From contig WNKI01000002.1 in the NCBI GenBank assembly GCA_015350385.1, forward strand, positions 960,702-1,024,701: 64,000 nt of DNA. Reading direction: 5' to 3'. Source of the stretch: Aculops lycopersici. Its lineage: Eukaryota > Arthropoda > Arachnida > Trombidiformes > Eriophyidae. A program made the position numbers and the translations under genes. Under the pieces are notes generated by a model, which was not told the DNA's origin, searched no databases, and worked only from the letters and a program-made list of their open reading frames with translations. This document shows, one piece after another, positions 36,927 through 48,594 of this stretch (its first letter is position 1; every line of letters begins with the position of its first letter).

Positions 36927-39900
36927 GCGAGTTTATGTGTGCGTTAGTTCATAAAGCTAGCAAACTTTTAGCTATCTACTAAAACTTTGGCCAAGTTAGT
37001 TGGTCGACTAACTGATTGACTGACTGGCTAACGATTGCGATTGATCATTTATCTTCTGCTTGGTTGGCGAGTTTTGTGAATATCTCCGCAAAAATGTTAA
37101 CTCTACCGAGATTTCAACGCTGAGATCTCAATTCCTAGATCTTGACGCGAAATCCTGAAGCAAAAGGAACTCATGACTTACTGACGACTTTTATCTCGGT
37201 TGGCTTTAGGTCTATGATAACAACTAGCAACTAGCTTGCAACCGACAAAAACTCAGTGGAACTTTTCCCACACACTTGGCTACTTTCGATTCTCACCAGC
37301 GATCACGATTCAGTGGCGTCGACGGGAAACTAGAAGCTAACCAACTGAATACAGACTCTCCTTCTTTATCGCTCAGTTCATACACTTCCGGTTTCGAATT
37401 CATCTAGTAAGAGGAGAAGTTCTGGCAGTAAAAACTTACCACTCGTGCCTTTGGTGTGCCTTATTCATTTGCCATCTTATTGAATCAATGATGCGAGACG
37501 ATGATCAAGTAAAAGTATGAATACAATTGTGCCCGTTAGATTCGTTTTCACAAGTGGCCAGTTGAAAAGTCAATGAAATACTCGCTATCCGCCTGGATTT
37601 ACTCTCAGCCATCACCTTCACTTTTATCCATCCATCGATAAGACAATTACTGTTGCTACAGCTTCCTTAAGTTCCGCGATCTTTTAAGTTCAAATCCTTA
37701 ATCCCTCTATCTCTTTCTCTCTCCAACTTGCTGACTAGAGTTTTACCTGTTAGTTGCAATTAGAGAACGAGAGAAAGTGAGCAAGTTCTTTTTTTGCTTG
37801 GTTGTCGTGAATCGACAAAAAGTGGATATCGGTAGATTCAAGAAGAAGCAAGGAGCTTCAACACTTTACTCAACCCGCCACCAGAGGACAGGTGCGTTTT
37901 TTCGCGCGCACTCGTTACGTAAGCTCATAGCATCTGAGCCAACAAACAGAGTTTACAGTTAGGTTAAAGGCAGATAACAACAACAAAAAGTAGTGATCAA
38001 AGATTGAGTGGCTAGTTCACAAACAAAAAGTCTCGATAGTAAAGTTTATTTACCAATAATAATAACGACGATGAAGCTTACGAGGAAGATGAAAGATGTG
38101 GAAAGTTAGCCGAGAATGTCACCTGATTGACTTTTGATAACCATTAGGCTGCGCACAAGTGAGCCGACCGACTAAGGGCAGGCTAGCGTCCAGACAGATG
38201 GCCTTTATTTCAGCCGACACGGCGACCAGTTAGTTGGCTAGCGAGTGAGCTTGCCTTCTTGCTGACCAACTAGAAGGTTACGACAGGATGTGCGCGAGTT
38301 AAAGGCGAGCCAGTTGAGCAATTGGAGGGGTTTCTTAGCGTTTAATGCGGACTCTAGCCTACGAAGTTGAAAGTTTAGTCTTTAGAATGAAAGAAACACA
38401 ATGAAACTCCTCGTTCATCGTCTTCGTCGTAAGAGAGGTAGTAGTCGTTGCTCCTTTAGCTGTTGTTTGCGAGCCAACAGTTTGTTGCTATCTTTTATTG
38501 TTGCTTCTCACTCGCTTGCCTCCAACCTGTCTGCCGTGCCATGGCTACCACTCTGCCTATCGGTAAATGCCTCTCAAGTTTCCCAGCCCATCAGAGTCCA
38601 GATAGAAGCGAGCTGGCTGGCCAATTGCGGTGGCAGCGGCGGCAGTCGAGGTAGCAACAGTAACTGAGCGGCGGCGGCGGCGGCAGCAGTAACAACAATC
38701 ACCCAAACTGCCCCCAGGTAGGACTAGGGGAGTTTGCTGCTAGAGTGCGTTAGGCCAAACAACAACAACCACCACCACCTCAAATACGAGCAGTTTGCTG
38801 AAAAGGTGGCCTCTGTGCTTCAACCAAAACGACCGTCCAGTCAGTCACTGAGATTACCTGTGTGAGTTGAGATGACCACCAGAGCAAAGGCGAAAGCATT
38901 GGGCGCGAGTGGCCAGACCACAAGGCGATCTTCTCTCTTCTTTGCGCCACCAAACTGCCAATTGTTTGTGTTTTCTTCACCTTAAACTGCACTCAGCGTT
39001 TGTGACGACGACGACGAAGTCGTCGGCTTCACATAGTTGAAGTAACAACAGAGTGGTCACTAAACTTGATCGGCTATGGCGTTTTCGCGTTCATGTTTAC
39101 CTGCATCCACAGGCTCTGGGCGAAGTTTGTTCTTCTGTGTGTTTTGTTTCGGGAGGCAAACAAGGGAAGATACAATTGCCGGGCGCCTCTCGCTCTCTGA
39201 GCCGCTGTTGCACATTTTGCGCACGGCAATCTTGGGGCCCAGGTAAAGGTAAACTTGGAAAGCAGGCAGGTAAAGTGACCAACGCCATCCACAGGTAGTA
39301 GCGGGCCGCTAGTTAGTGGTCGCAGAGCGTTGAAAGATGGGTGACTGGGGTGTGTGGCGCTTGCGGTGGAATTCCAATGGTGCGCGCTGTTCTGTGCAGT
39401 CCATCGGTCGTTGGTGAGATTTTTCCTTTGCCGGCTTATGTAGCATTGGCAAGTGCGGGCGCGAATGGCCGTATACAGGCCAATGGGCGCGCCGGGTCCA
39501 CTGGAATCGAGTGAGTCATCACTGAGTCCGCTTAGGCCAACTGCTTCTCCCACGCCCACCAGTAATCCGACTGCAACAGGCTAGCGGACAGAGAGACACT
39601 GTGGTGGCTGGCTTGCAAGTTGCAACTAGAAATGCGTCGGTCGCCACTGACCACTTGCCCGCTAGCAGTGCCGCTGCTGCTTCTGCAAACCCATTGGGCT
39701 TTGTGTGTGCCTCACTCTGCTTCGGTTGTCTTCTTCTAAATTTTTTCCCCATTCTCTCAAACTGACCGCTGGATCGAAAAGGGGGAAGAAGAATCGGCAA
39801 ACAAGGCGAAGACTGATGTAGTGAAGACACAGGAAGAAAATCCCACGCACAGGGCAGTAGTTTGATGAAGCCTTACAATTCTTTTTTCAACTCAAAAATG

Positions 39901-40227
39901 GAAGCCTTCCATTAGACAACAATCGAATTTATTAATTACGAGCCAAGATAGAGACAATAATAATTATTGCTCAGACCTACAATTGCACTTGTTTCCCCCT
40001 GAAGCAACTTGGAACCTCTCCGCTGAACTTCACAGTCTAGATCACCCCAAAATTACATTCTATTATACTATAAAATATTGCAATCAGATCACCTGTTGCT
40101 TTTGCTAATATCTAGCAATCTCGCACAATAATGGAACTCATTTCATCTACTACCAGAGATACTTAAAATAATCACAACCCTTCAATTGTAAGATAGTTCA
40201 TCTAAATCATCATTATCATCAAACTAA
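36927..40227. other. Gene-free region left of the Sidekick-like gene
   Basis: No supported gene. A 88-codon frame at 38401-38667 begins with a basic then hydrophobic leader and a polar tail ending in a Gly/Ser run; I could not relate it to a family. CAGGTA words cluster at 39240, 39267 and 39292. GGC/GCA and CGA microsatellites lie near 38670 and 39005. Confidence 0.5.
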
Positions 40228-40235
40228 TATAAAAG
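40228..40235 (+). promoter_or_regulatory. TATA box of the Sidekick-like gene
   Basis: TATAAAAG. Transcription would start near 40258, downstream of the in-frame ATG at 40244. This supports ATG 40328 as the real start. Confidence 0.55.
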
Positions 40236-40327
40236 AAACCAAAATGATCTCACGAACCAAAACTGCAAATCGCACCGCGAACTTGTTAAGTCGACGAAAA
40301 AAGCTGACCACTACATCTCAAAAGACA

Positions 40328-43300
40328 ATGCCACCTGCAAGATGGTTTATTATACTTTTCATAATGATATTTACACTAATTTTGGCAAACGCAGATCAGC
40401 AACCAACGAAAAATCAGTGTCCACTTCCCGGAAATCTGGGTAAGGGTTGGACTTTGCTTGGACCGAGCAAGTGCTATAAGATATCGAGTAATGTTAAAAA
40501 TTACTCCGGTGCTGTCACCAGGTGCAGAGACATCTCTTCTCAGTTAGTTGAGGTAGAATCTGATCACCTGGCTGATGGAGTTAAAGCCACATTAGACTCA
40601 CTTAGCGGCCTGATTCCGGCTGTCAATAAGTCTGATATAATAAGATCCTACTATGTAAATCTATCACCAGAGTTGCAAGAACAATTCCAAAGATTGAAGA
40701 AGAATGGTTTTTATAACGAAAGCTCTCATGTGGATGAGGATGGAGGAGCACCCGAATCGGGCATTTGGCTCCCACGAGGTGATCCGGATGTCATCAAACA
40801 CACTGTTGATTTAGATCAGCACAAAGACGGTATTGGCTTTGCTCTAATCTACTCACATGCTGCCGGACGCTGGGGCTTATGGCCAGTCCCGGCCACAAGA
40901 AGATTCTACTTCATTTGTGAGCTAAACATAAATCAGGAATCGCAGAATTCTCGCCAAGATAGACCACAGATGCTTTCGCCAAATACAAAACCAGTTGACA
41001 GTAGAAGAAATGTTGACTTGGAAACTCAACCATCATCTAGCTCCGCCAATCACTATTACTCGATCACGAACGAGCAACAACAACCATCGCAACAAAACCA
41101 TGACAAAGGAGCAACTTCGACCACAACCACTACAACCCCAGCACCCGAACCATCGAGTCTCCTGTTCCGAGAGCTGCCTCAGGATTCGTTGGTAGTCTTT
41201 GGATCGACTGCCGAAATGCGCTGTAGTGCGCTAGATAGCGAATCTACGCTAACCTGGACTTTCAATAATAGGAGTCTGATCTCATCGAATCGAATCAAGT
41301 CGTTTCCCAATGGAATTTTAAGAATTGAGCATGTGAGAAACTCAGATTCCGGAAACTACACTTGTTCCATAAACTCAGGCGGAAGTATTGAGAGTAGAAC
41401 TGCGCGCCTAGAAATAATCCAGAGACCTATGGCACCAGAGTATGTCTCAGCTGAACTACTCGACAAGCTATCAACAAGTGTCCGTATTAAGTGGACTCCA
41501 GGCTTCGATGGCAAAAGTCCAATCATCAAATACTCGGCTGAGATGCGCACTGTAGAGAATGATAACTATGATGACATGAGTTTCCCTCAACATACTTGGG
41601 AAATGGCCAAGGCAAATATTTCCGCGGACTCGGTTAGTGTAATTATAACCGACTTGAAACCCGCCAAAAAGTACATATTTAGAGTTAAGGCAGTGAATAG
41701 AGTTGGCACTAGTGATCCGAGTCCTCCAACCAGGCCATCCATAGAGATTCCAGTCCAGCCACCTAGCTCGCCGCCGGAAAATTTTATGGGGTCTGCAAAG
41801 AATTCCACATCAATTGCGCTATCATGGCAGCCCCCACCAGCTGACTCACAAAACGGAGTAATCAAAGGCTACAAAGTTAGACACAAGCTCGCAAATTATG
41901 CCTCAGATACTGTGTGGTACACCACCGATGTACCTGATGCTGCCCATTTGAGTTATGTCCTGGATGACCTGATTGTTTGGCAGAGTTACGAAATCCAGAT
42001 AGCGGCCGAGAACGACAAGGGATCTGGTCCTTTCAGCTCTAGTATCATAGTTAGAACCAAGGAAGGTAAACCGGATAGACCACCTAGATTTGTCCACTCT
42101 ACGGCGACGGGTCCAACTTCGATCAAGGTCGAATGGCGATCTCCTCCTCCCCAGAACATCAACGGTCAGAATCAGGGATATCGAATTCAAATTTGGCCCG
42201 ACGCCCATCAATCCAAACTTGTCAAGGAAGTTTTAGTTCCACATAACAGTGCCTCACCCGACCAGGTTACCACTATCGACGGTCTCTTGCCATATACCGA
42301 CTATTATGTCACAGTCAAGTGCTATACCAATGCTGGCGACGGGCCGGCAAATGAGGAGCCGTTCAAAGTCAGAACTAATGAGGACTTTCCTGAAGCAGTA
42401 ACGACATTGGAGTTTGCAGATGTAATTGATAAATCTCTCAGGCTTGTTTGGAAACCGCCTCAGCGAGTTAATGGCGAGCTTGATCATTACACGGTCGAGT
42501 ACTCAGAATCATCGCATTCTGACAAGAAAATACTGAAACAATTCCCAGCCGGAACCACCGAGACTATTATCACTGGTTTGAGTCCGCAGACGCCCTATAC
42601 ATTCAAGATTATACCCCACAACAGAATTGGCCCCGGCCCTGGAAAGACGAGCTCGACAACAACAAGTGTTCCTCCCGTTTTGCCAGAGCCACCATCAAAT
42701 TTGGTGGTCACTAGCATTAGTCCACGTTCAGTGACCATTCGGTTTGATCCAGGTTTCGATGGAAATGCACATATCGAGAAATGGATCGTTGAAGCGATGC
42801 TAATGAGTCGTGGTGATAGTCCCAATAGTTTCCGACACATCTACACCTCGACAAATCACACTCAAGGCAATACAGTGGTCGTGCACAACCTTTTACCTTT
42901 TACCAACTATCAGTTGAGGTTGATTCCCACCAATGTGGTTGGATCAAGCAGGTATCCTTCCGAACCAACCAAGACATTTCAAACTGCCCAAACTAAGCCG
43001 GAAGAGGCACCAAGAGATCTGACGATTGAAGACATAAAGAAAAACTCAATTACAGCACATTGGTTACCATTAAGCAACTACCTGTGGCTAGGCAATCCAA
43101 AGGGCTACAACTTAACTTGGTCGGAGAGCAACAACTCGACAGTCCAATACTTCTTCATCAACGATACCCGAGCTGATTCTTGTGTAATAAGAGATTTGGA
43201 AGAGTTTACAGATTACGTATTCAGAATATACGCAGTCAATGAAGCTGGCTCGAGTCCGGCCAGTGACACTGTTTCAATAACTACTCTCGAGGATGTACCA

Positions 43301-44935
43301 ACATCCGGCCCAGCCAACCTAACGGCACATGCCTTATCGCCCAGCACTGTGAATGTTGAATGGAACTCCATACCAAAGAGACATAGAAATGGAAATATTC
43401 TAGGCTACAAAATTCAATATCAAGTAGCAGACAAACCGGATGCACCATTGCAACAAAAGACTGTTGAAGATGGAAGTATCAAGCATGAAACTCTCAAGGA
43501 TCTCAAAGCCTTTACAACCTACAAGCTAGCAATCGCTGGTTACACTTCCGTCGGCGAGGGCGTCTTCAGTAGCGCTATCGAAGTACAAACCCTTGAAGAT
43601 ACACCAGGTAAACCTCAGAACTTGACATTCACATCAGTGTCGCAGACTAGCGCGAGGGTTTTATGGGATCCACCTGAGGATCCTAACGGAGAAATACTTG
43701 GTTACAAGGTGTCCTGGTACCAAGCCATGACCGATGGAAGCAAAGAGGTAGCCTCTCATGAGTTGCAACAAAATGAACGAACATTCAAGGCAACTAACTT
43801 AAAGCCAGATACACCATATGTCTTTACAATAACTGCCAAAACTAAGCAAGGTTGGGGTCAACAAAATAGTCAAATCTTATACACCTATGATTCACAGCTA
43901 CGAGCAAATCTGCCATTCTTCCGTGAAAGTTGGTTTGTGATATTATGTGCCTCTCTGAGTATTGTCATCACAATTATTATAACGTCGCTATTGTGGATTC
44001 AAACAAAGAGTCACAAGTATAAGCAGGAAGCAATGAAGCAATCGACAAGTCATGATAGACTGGGCGATGCTGGATTCGTCATCGACAACGAACCTAGCCA
44101 TAGTCATTATCACAACACTGGATTCGGCTTGTTGAGTCAGAATGCAAACCACAGAAGGAGTAATGGAGCACTAAGCCAGAGCACCGCTAATTTTACCCTT
44201 CCCAAGTCACCCCCAAGACCACACTTAGGTTCGGTTGTCTATTCGGATGATGGCGACGATGATGTTTTTGAAGATCCTGTTGAGAAGAACAGCAATCCAG
44301 TCAAGAGCATGGCCGGAACCTCTCATTATGGAAGTAGCGGTGATAGTCTAACTGAGAAGCCAAGCGAAATAAGTAGCAGCACCGGGCCCGAGAGTGAGTC
44401 CAACGATGACGAGTATGTCAATATGGCCAATAGACACTTTGTAAATCATTATGCAAACGTCAACGGAACCCTCAGGGGTCGGAAGATTTGGAAAAAACAG
44501 AACAAACACTACTCAACCCAAAGAACCAAGCCTAAGTTGCCGCAAAGACCTGCGCCAACGGTTCCACAGGTCCCTGGTGGCGAACCAGGATCATCTAGCT
44601 CGGAGGCCAACAGTAGTCAGCCAACTCCTGGAACATCAGGTATAAGTTCACTGAGACCTGGTAGCTCAATCTATGGTGAAACAAGTCACCGCAAAGAGTC
44701 CCCACAAATGAGCTTGAGAACCCTAACATCACAACCAGGTACTAGTGGTCCGAGTGGCATTGATGCTCTCGATGGAATAGGCATGTCTGGTAGTCAAAAC
44801 CAAAGCCAAGAAAAGAATACTCAACATAATGATCTGCTCAACAGTCATATAGTCAACTTAAATGGAGGAAGAATTACAGTAGACAATGTGGCTGGTAGTC
44901 GGGCACCTTTGCCCGGCTTTACATCTTTTGTTTAG
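40328..44935 (+). CDS. Chimeric C-type lectin/Ig/FN3 receptor related to Sidekick
   Basis: Single exon. The frame opens at 40244, but ATG 40328 directly precedes the signal peptide (WFIILFIMIFTLILANA) and lies after the TATA box; the product is then 1535 residues. Numbering from 40244: a C-type-lectin-like domain (~68-228), a Thr/Ser linker, one Ig domain (~305-393), eight fibronectin III domains (~397-1216), a transmembrane helix (~1230-1254) and a 309-residue tail. Ig plus FN3 series, the cytoplasmic FVNHY motif and the C-terminal G-F-T-S-F-V are Sidekick hallmarks; Sidekick ends in a PDZ ligand G-F-S-S-F-V. Sidekick itself has six Ig and thirteen FN3 domains and no lectin domain, so this is a shortened, domain-swapped paralogue. 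It is expected at the cell surface in homophilic or glycan-linked adhesion, bound to PDZ scaffolds inside. Lack of introns suggests retroposition or intron loss. Confidence 0.9.
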   Translation: MPPARWFIILFIMIFTLILANADQQPTKNQCPLPGNLGKGWTLLGPSKCYKISSNVKNYSGAVTRCRDISSQLVEVESDHLADGVKATLDSLSGLIPAVNKSDIIRSYYVNLSPELQEQFQRLKKNGFYNESSHVDEDGGAPESGIWLPRGDPDVIKHTVDLDQHKDGIGFALIYSHAAGRWGLWPVPATRRFYFICELNINQESQNSRQDRPQMLSPNTKPVDSRRNVDLETQPSSSSANHYYSITNEQQQPSQQNHDKGATSTTTTTTPAPEPSSLLFRELPQDSLVVFGSTAEMRCSALDSESTLTWTFNNRSLISSNRIKSFPNGILRIEHVRNSDSGNYTCSINSGGSIESRTARLEIIQRPMAPEYVSAELLDKLSTSVRIKWTPGFDGKSPIIKYSAEMRTVENDNYDDMSFPQHTWEMAKANISADSVSVIITDLKPAKKYIFRVKAVNRVGTSDPSPPTRPSIEIPVQPPSSPPENFMGSAKNSTSIALSWQPPPADSQNGVIKGYKVRHKLANYASDTVWYTTDVPDAAHLSYVLDDLIVWQSYEIQIAAENDKGSGPFSSSIIVRTKEGKPDRPPRFVHSTATGPTSIKVEWRSPPPQNINGQNQGYRIQIWPDAHQSKLVKEVLVPHNSASPDQVTTIDGLLPYTDYYVTVKCYTNAGDGPANEEPFKVRTNEDFPEAVTTLEFADVIDKSLRLVWKPPQRVNGELDHYTVEYSESSHSDKKILKQFPAGTTETIITGLSPQTPYTFKIIPHNRIGPGPGKTSSTTTSVPPVLPEPPSNLVVTSISPRSVTIRFDPGFDGNAHIEKWIVEAMLMSRGDSPNSFRHIYTSTNHTQGNTVVVHNLLPFTNYQLRLIPTNVVGSSRYPSEPTKTFQTAQTKPEEAPRDLTIEDIKKNSITAHWLPLSNYLWLGNPKGYNLTWSESNNSTVQYFFINDTRADSCVIRDLEEFTDYVFRIYAVNEAGSSPASDTVSITTLEDVPTSGPANLTAHALSPSTVNVEWNSIPKRHRNGNILGYKIQYQVADKPDAPLQQKTVEDGSIKHETLKDLKAFTTYKLAIAGYTSVGEGVFSSAIEVQTLEDTPGKPQNLTFTSVSQTSARVLWDPPEDPNGEILGYKVSWYQAMTDGSKEVASHELQQNERTFKATNLKPDTPYVFTITAKTKQGWGQQNSQILYTYDSQLRANLPFFRESWFVILCASLSIVITIIITSLLWIQTKSHKYKQEAMKQSTSHDRLGDAGFVIDNEPSHSHYHNTGFGLLSQNANHRRSNGALSQSTANFTLPKSPPRPHLGSVVYSDDGDDDVFEDPVEKNSNPVKSMAGTSHYGSSGDSLTEKPSEISSSTGPESESNDDEYVNMANRHFVNHYANVNGTLRGRKIWKKQNKHYSTQRTKPKLPQRPAPTVPQVPGGEPGSSSSEANSSQPTPGTSGISSLRPGSSIYGETSHRKESPQMSLRTLTSQPGTSGPSGIDALDGIGMSGSQNQSQEKNTQHNDLLNSHIVNLNGGRITVDNVAGSRAPLPGFTSFV

Positions 44936-44960
44936 CATGATATAACATATCTAGTTCAAC

Positions 44961-44966
44961 AATAAA
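44961..44966 (+). terminator. Polyadenylation signal of the Sidekick-like gene
   Basis: AATAAA 25 bp after the stop codon region; the CHMP6 stop on the opposite strand is at 45091. Confidence 0.6.
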
Positions 44967-45090
44967 TTGAATGCCCAGATTTCATTTTTTACTTAAAATT
45001 AAGTTTGGATTGTATCTCTTGTAATGTTTTGGACTGGATTGGATTGGATTGAATAGTATTGCAGCAGCAACAACAAATATTATTATTCGA

Positions 45091-45873
45091 TTACTGTGCT
45101 GGCTCGAGCTGTCGACTCTCTGTTTCATCTTCCTCCATTTTCCTTCTCTTCACCTTCTTCGGTTTGCTGGCCTCCTCGTCGCCGTCTGCTTTCGTAGTTT
45201 CCTTTGGCAGTGTTTCAGGTACACTAGGTAATTGGTCAAGTTGTTCGGATATTGCTGGCTTGGGTTCTAGTTGTGCTAAGTCTGGTTCGGTTTGCACTGG
45301 TGCTGGCTCGGCTTCTATCTTCGTTGGCTTTGCCTCCTCCTCCACCTCTTCTTTCTCGGGCACAGGCGCTGGTTTGGGCTTGAGGCTCTCGAGCTCTGCA
45401 AGCAAATCGTCCTCGTTGAGACGGACTGATGATTTAGATAGAATGTTATCTATTTCTCTCTGTTTCTCGGCAGCCTCTGCATTATCCTCCATCATTTGTT
45501 GAATGTCATCGATGTTCATTAGACTATTGAGTTGCTTGAGTGCCTCGCTTCCAACCTTGAGACCCTCCACAACACTAACTTCGATTTGTGTATACTCGAT
45601 ATCATGGACCAAACCTTCTAGGGTCATTAACTGCGTCTCTGTTCTTTTCAGGATCTCTTCGAGACATTTGTGCCGCCTTAGAACTACTAGAGCCCTTTCT
45701 TTCAGTCCTTTGTTGTAAAGCTCTAAGGCCAACTGTTTATTCTTCGTCATATCAGCCTCCGTTCTGTTTTGGTATATTTTAATTTTATCTCTTTGTTGCT
45801 TTAATTGAAATATTGCCCTATCCTGATCGGTTACCACGGGAGCTCGTCGCCGAATACCAAATAAGTTACCCAT
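45091..45873 (-). CDS. CHMP6: CHMP6/Vps20, ESCRT-III subunit
   Basis: 260 residues, single exon. It starts M-G-N-L-F-G, the N-myristoylation signal of CHMP6. The basic helix-rich Snf7 core follows (TDQDRAIFQLKQQRDKIK…, KGLKERALVVLRRHKCLEEIL, IEYTQIEVSVVEGLKVG), then an acidic half with NEDDLLAELESL. CHMP6 links ESCRT-II to CHMP4 polymerisation on endosomes for multivesicular-body sorting. Human CHMP6 is about 200 residues; here a ~60-residue Pro/Glu/Lys-rich tail is added, ending in KVKRRKMEEDE. Its stop lies 155 bp from that of the Sidekick-like gene, tail to tail. Confidence 0.95.
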   Translation of the reverse strand: MGNLFGIRRRAPVVTDQDRAIFQLKQQRDKIKIYQNRTEADMTKNKQLALELYNKGLKERALVVLRRHKCLEEILKRTETQLMTLEGLVHDIEYTQIEVSVVEGLKVGSEALKQLNSLMNIDDIQQMMEDNAEAAEKQREIDNILSKSSVRLNEDDLLAELESLKPKPAPVPEKEEVEEEAKPTKIEAEPAPVQTEPDLAQLEPKPAISEQLDQLPSVPETLPKETTKADGDEEASKPKKVKRRKMEEDETESRQLEPAQ

Positions 45874-46530
45874 GATTTAATAACTGCAAGACCTATGACA
45901 TCGCCCAGCTAAAAGGTCAAGAGGTAGAGGAATAAGTTAATGACAAGAATCACACAAACATTGGAAAGGATTTGTGTCTTTGTTTATGAAGTTTCACTCT
46001 TGAAAAAGAGCAACGAGCGACTCATGTCATGTGTGCGGTGAGCGAGAAGCGAGAAGCCGAACAACTCAGCGGATAAAGAAAAGAATCTCTCTAAAGGAGA
46101 GCGGGATAAGGAAAGAAGAGAGAAAGCTGCAAATGTCTGTGATGCTGTCAATACTCTTTGGCTGATGTTACACTCTCTCAAATGTAGTTACTGAATGGAA
46201 ACGCATTTTGCGACACTGCGAACCACGCGCTGTGTTTTACCAAAATCAACCATGAATTTAACGTTTCGTCAGATGATCGATGTATATCAATGTACTAATT
46301 TAAATCTTTCATTAGATTCCACTTTAGATATTGGTCAATATCAAGTATGAATCTCGAATGACAATCCAACAACGTCAAAGATAGAAACTAGAACTATTGC
46401 ATCACATTAACAGAACTGAGCCTCAAGTTCAAGAACACGAATCAATATTTGGGAATAACTTTTATTTCATACACAATTAGTGACAGCTGGGGTGTTACAG
46501 TTTGCTTGCCGTCAAGTTTTCGTTTGGACA
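45874..46530. other. Divergent CHMP6-ALG9 intergenic region
   Basis: About 660 bp with no coding signal. It should hold both promoters; GAGA-type runs occur near 46080-46130. Confidence 0.5.
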
Positions 46531-46538
46531 TATATAAG
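46531..46538 (+). promoter_or_regulatory. TATA box of ALG9
   Basis: TATATAAG, 31 bp before a likely transcription start near 46561. This supports ATG 46569 rather than the in-frame ATG at 46449. Confidence 0.5.
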
Positions 46539-46568
46539 AGAAGCAAGTTGACCAAACTAGCAGCCAAA

Positions 46569-48504
46569 ATGGGTAAGCCAAGATTACCCGAAAATTCTGC
46601 ACTCATAATAACAACCCTACTTGTCGTTAGGATTCTATCAGCCTTCTATAATCTAATCTATGACTGCGATGAAACTTACAACTACTGGGAAATCGGCCAC
46701 TACCTAATATTCAAGAATGGTTATATGACATGGGAATACTCGCCTCTCTATGCTCTTAGGTCTTATTTTTACCTGTGGTGCAACATATTGCCCTCGTTCA
46801 TTGTATCCTTTATAATCTCAAACGAATTGTTTTTATTCTACATGACAAGACTCTTCATTGTCCTATTTGGCGTCTTCTGTGAATTGAATTTCTGCATGTA
46901 AGTTGAAGTTACCACAAAACGTCTAGACTGAACAATATCTAGCAATTAGGACTAATCAAACTCTCTCCCTCCGGCATCCACAGAGGACTTAGCCGATGTG
47001 CCGGAACAGGTGTTGCTCGCTATTGTATGGCAATCCTATTAATGTCAAGTGGCATGTACTTTGCATCCTCATCCTTCTTACCGAATACACTTTCAATGCA
47101 CTTGACAATGATTGCCTACGGCGCATGGTTTCGTGATGAATACAAGATGACAATTTTCATTGCTGGCCTGTCAGTTTTGATTGGCTGGCCCTACGCGGCA
47201 ATCGTGTTGTAAGTACATTAAGTCTTATTAATTGACTGTCATGATCAAGATGAATCAACATACTTGACAGCAAATAACTAACTTGTATATCGTCTTGTAT
47301 ATAATCTACTTACGATAGCATTCCAATAACCGTGTCGATGTTACTAAGCAAACGCAAGATATTATACTTCATCTTGGCCCTCGTGTATGCAGTTATAATC
47401 CTCATCCCACTGATAGCTATTGATTCATATTATTATGGAAAGCTTACTGTGAGCCCCTTGAATACTGTCCTTTATAACGTGTTCAATAAGAATGGGGGAC
47501 CGGAACTCTATGGGGTTGAAGGATTCTCGTTCTACTTTATCAATCTATTGCTCAACTTCAACTTAGTTTTGGTGGCAAGTCTATTTAGTTTGCCGATGTT
47601 GATTCTTAGCAAGATATTTGTTACAACTAGGAAACATAAAATGCTAGAAACGAGCCATTGGATATGTGTTATTAGTATGTTAATCTGGCTGCTAATATTC
47701 TCACTGCAATCTCACAAAGAAGAGCGTTTCATGTACCCGATCTACCCACTAATTTGTGCCTCCGCTGCTCTGACCATCAAACTTGTTGAGCAATTTGTTA
47801 AGGGCAACAAACAACCATACTCATCCCCAGTTTTCAAGGCCATCGTTTGTGTATGTTGCCTAACATTCTTGGGTCTATCGATGTCAAGAGTTTTATCACT
47901 ATATCAAGGTTTTAAGCCAACCTTTAATGTCCACTCAGATCTCAGGAGGTATGATCGCGAGGGGCTCATGAAGCCAATCCTATTGACCGCCGACAGCAAC
48001 GACGAACAAAACGCTAGTGGCATGCAATATATAAATGTTTGTTACGGTAAAGAGTGGTACCGCTACCCAAGTAGCTTCCATTTGCCAAGCTCGCGTAGGT
48101 ATCGCATGCGATTTATTAGATCAGAGTTTAGGGGGCAGCTACCAAAGTTATATGAGAACGATGGAATTAAGAATCGTGGATTGAAGACACATGTGATTTA
48201 TAGTGATTTCAATGATATGAACAAAGAGGAAACATCTCGTTATATTAAACCAGAGGAATGTCACTATCTAATAGATTCTTCAAGTCAACGAACAAGAACA
48301 ACCCAATTCGAGCCAGACTATTCACTAGATACCAAAAATTGGCAAACCTTGTCCAGCCATAAAATGTTAGATCTACACCACTCACCAATTATAATACGCT
48401 CGTTTTACCTGCCATTTGTATCTGAGAAGCAAAATAGCTATATTGATTATAAATTACTTAGGAATACTAATTTATTCGCCAACGTGTCAACAAGTCGGCA
48501 ATAG
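46569..48504 (+). CDS. ALG9: ALG9 alpha-1,2-mannosyltransferase, three exons
   Basis: Exons 46569-46897, 46984-47208 and 47319-48504 join in phase to 579 residues. Both introns (86 and 110 bp) have GTAAGT donors and AG acceptors. The enzyme is an ER multi-pass mannosyltransferase that adds alpha-1,2-mannoses from dolichol-phosphate-mannose to the lumenal N-glycan precursor. Family signatures are clear: D-E-T-Y-N-Y-W-E in loop 1, F-x-T/M-WEYSP-like TWEYSPLYALRSY, SSSFLPNTLSM, IDSYYYGKL…NTVLYNVF and the C-terminal SHKEERFMYP (HKEERF). Many hydrophobic helices are present. Human ALG9 is 611 residues, so this is near full length. The gene ends 90 bp from mL42, tail to tail. Confidence 0.95.
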
Positions 48505-48594
48505 GACCAAGCTAGAATTAGTGTTGTCGTTGCACTTGAGTTAGTGAGTGAGAAAGTGGGTAGGCCAGTCATAAAGCTTGAACAAGACACCCAT

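Noticed and set aside
38401..38667. 88-codon frame with signal-like leader
   Set aside because: Leader-like start but no splice partner or family; the tail is a GGC/AGC-repeat product.
39074..39559. 161-codon minus-strand frame
   Set aside because: No family pattern; overlaps a second open minus frame and simple sequence. Likely chance in GC-rich DNA.
40244..40327. Upstream in-frame ATG of the Sidekick-like gene
   Set aside because: It sits 9 bp after a TATA box, so it would not be in the mRNA, and the signal peptide starts at the later ATG.
46449..46568. Upstream in-frame ATG extending ALG9 by 40 residues
   Set aside because: It lies upstream of the TATA box at 46531; the extension is not part of the family and would precede the expected transcription start.
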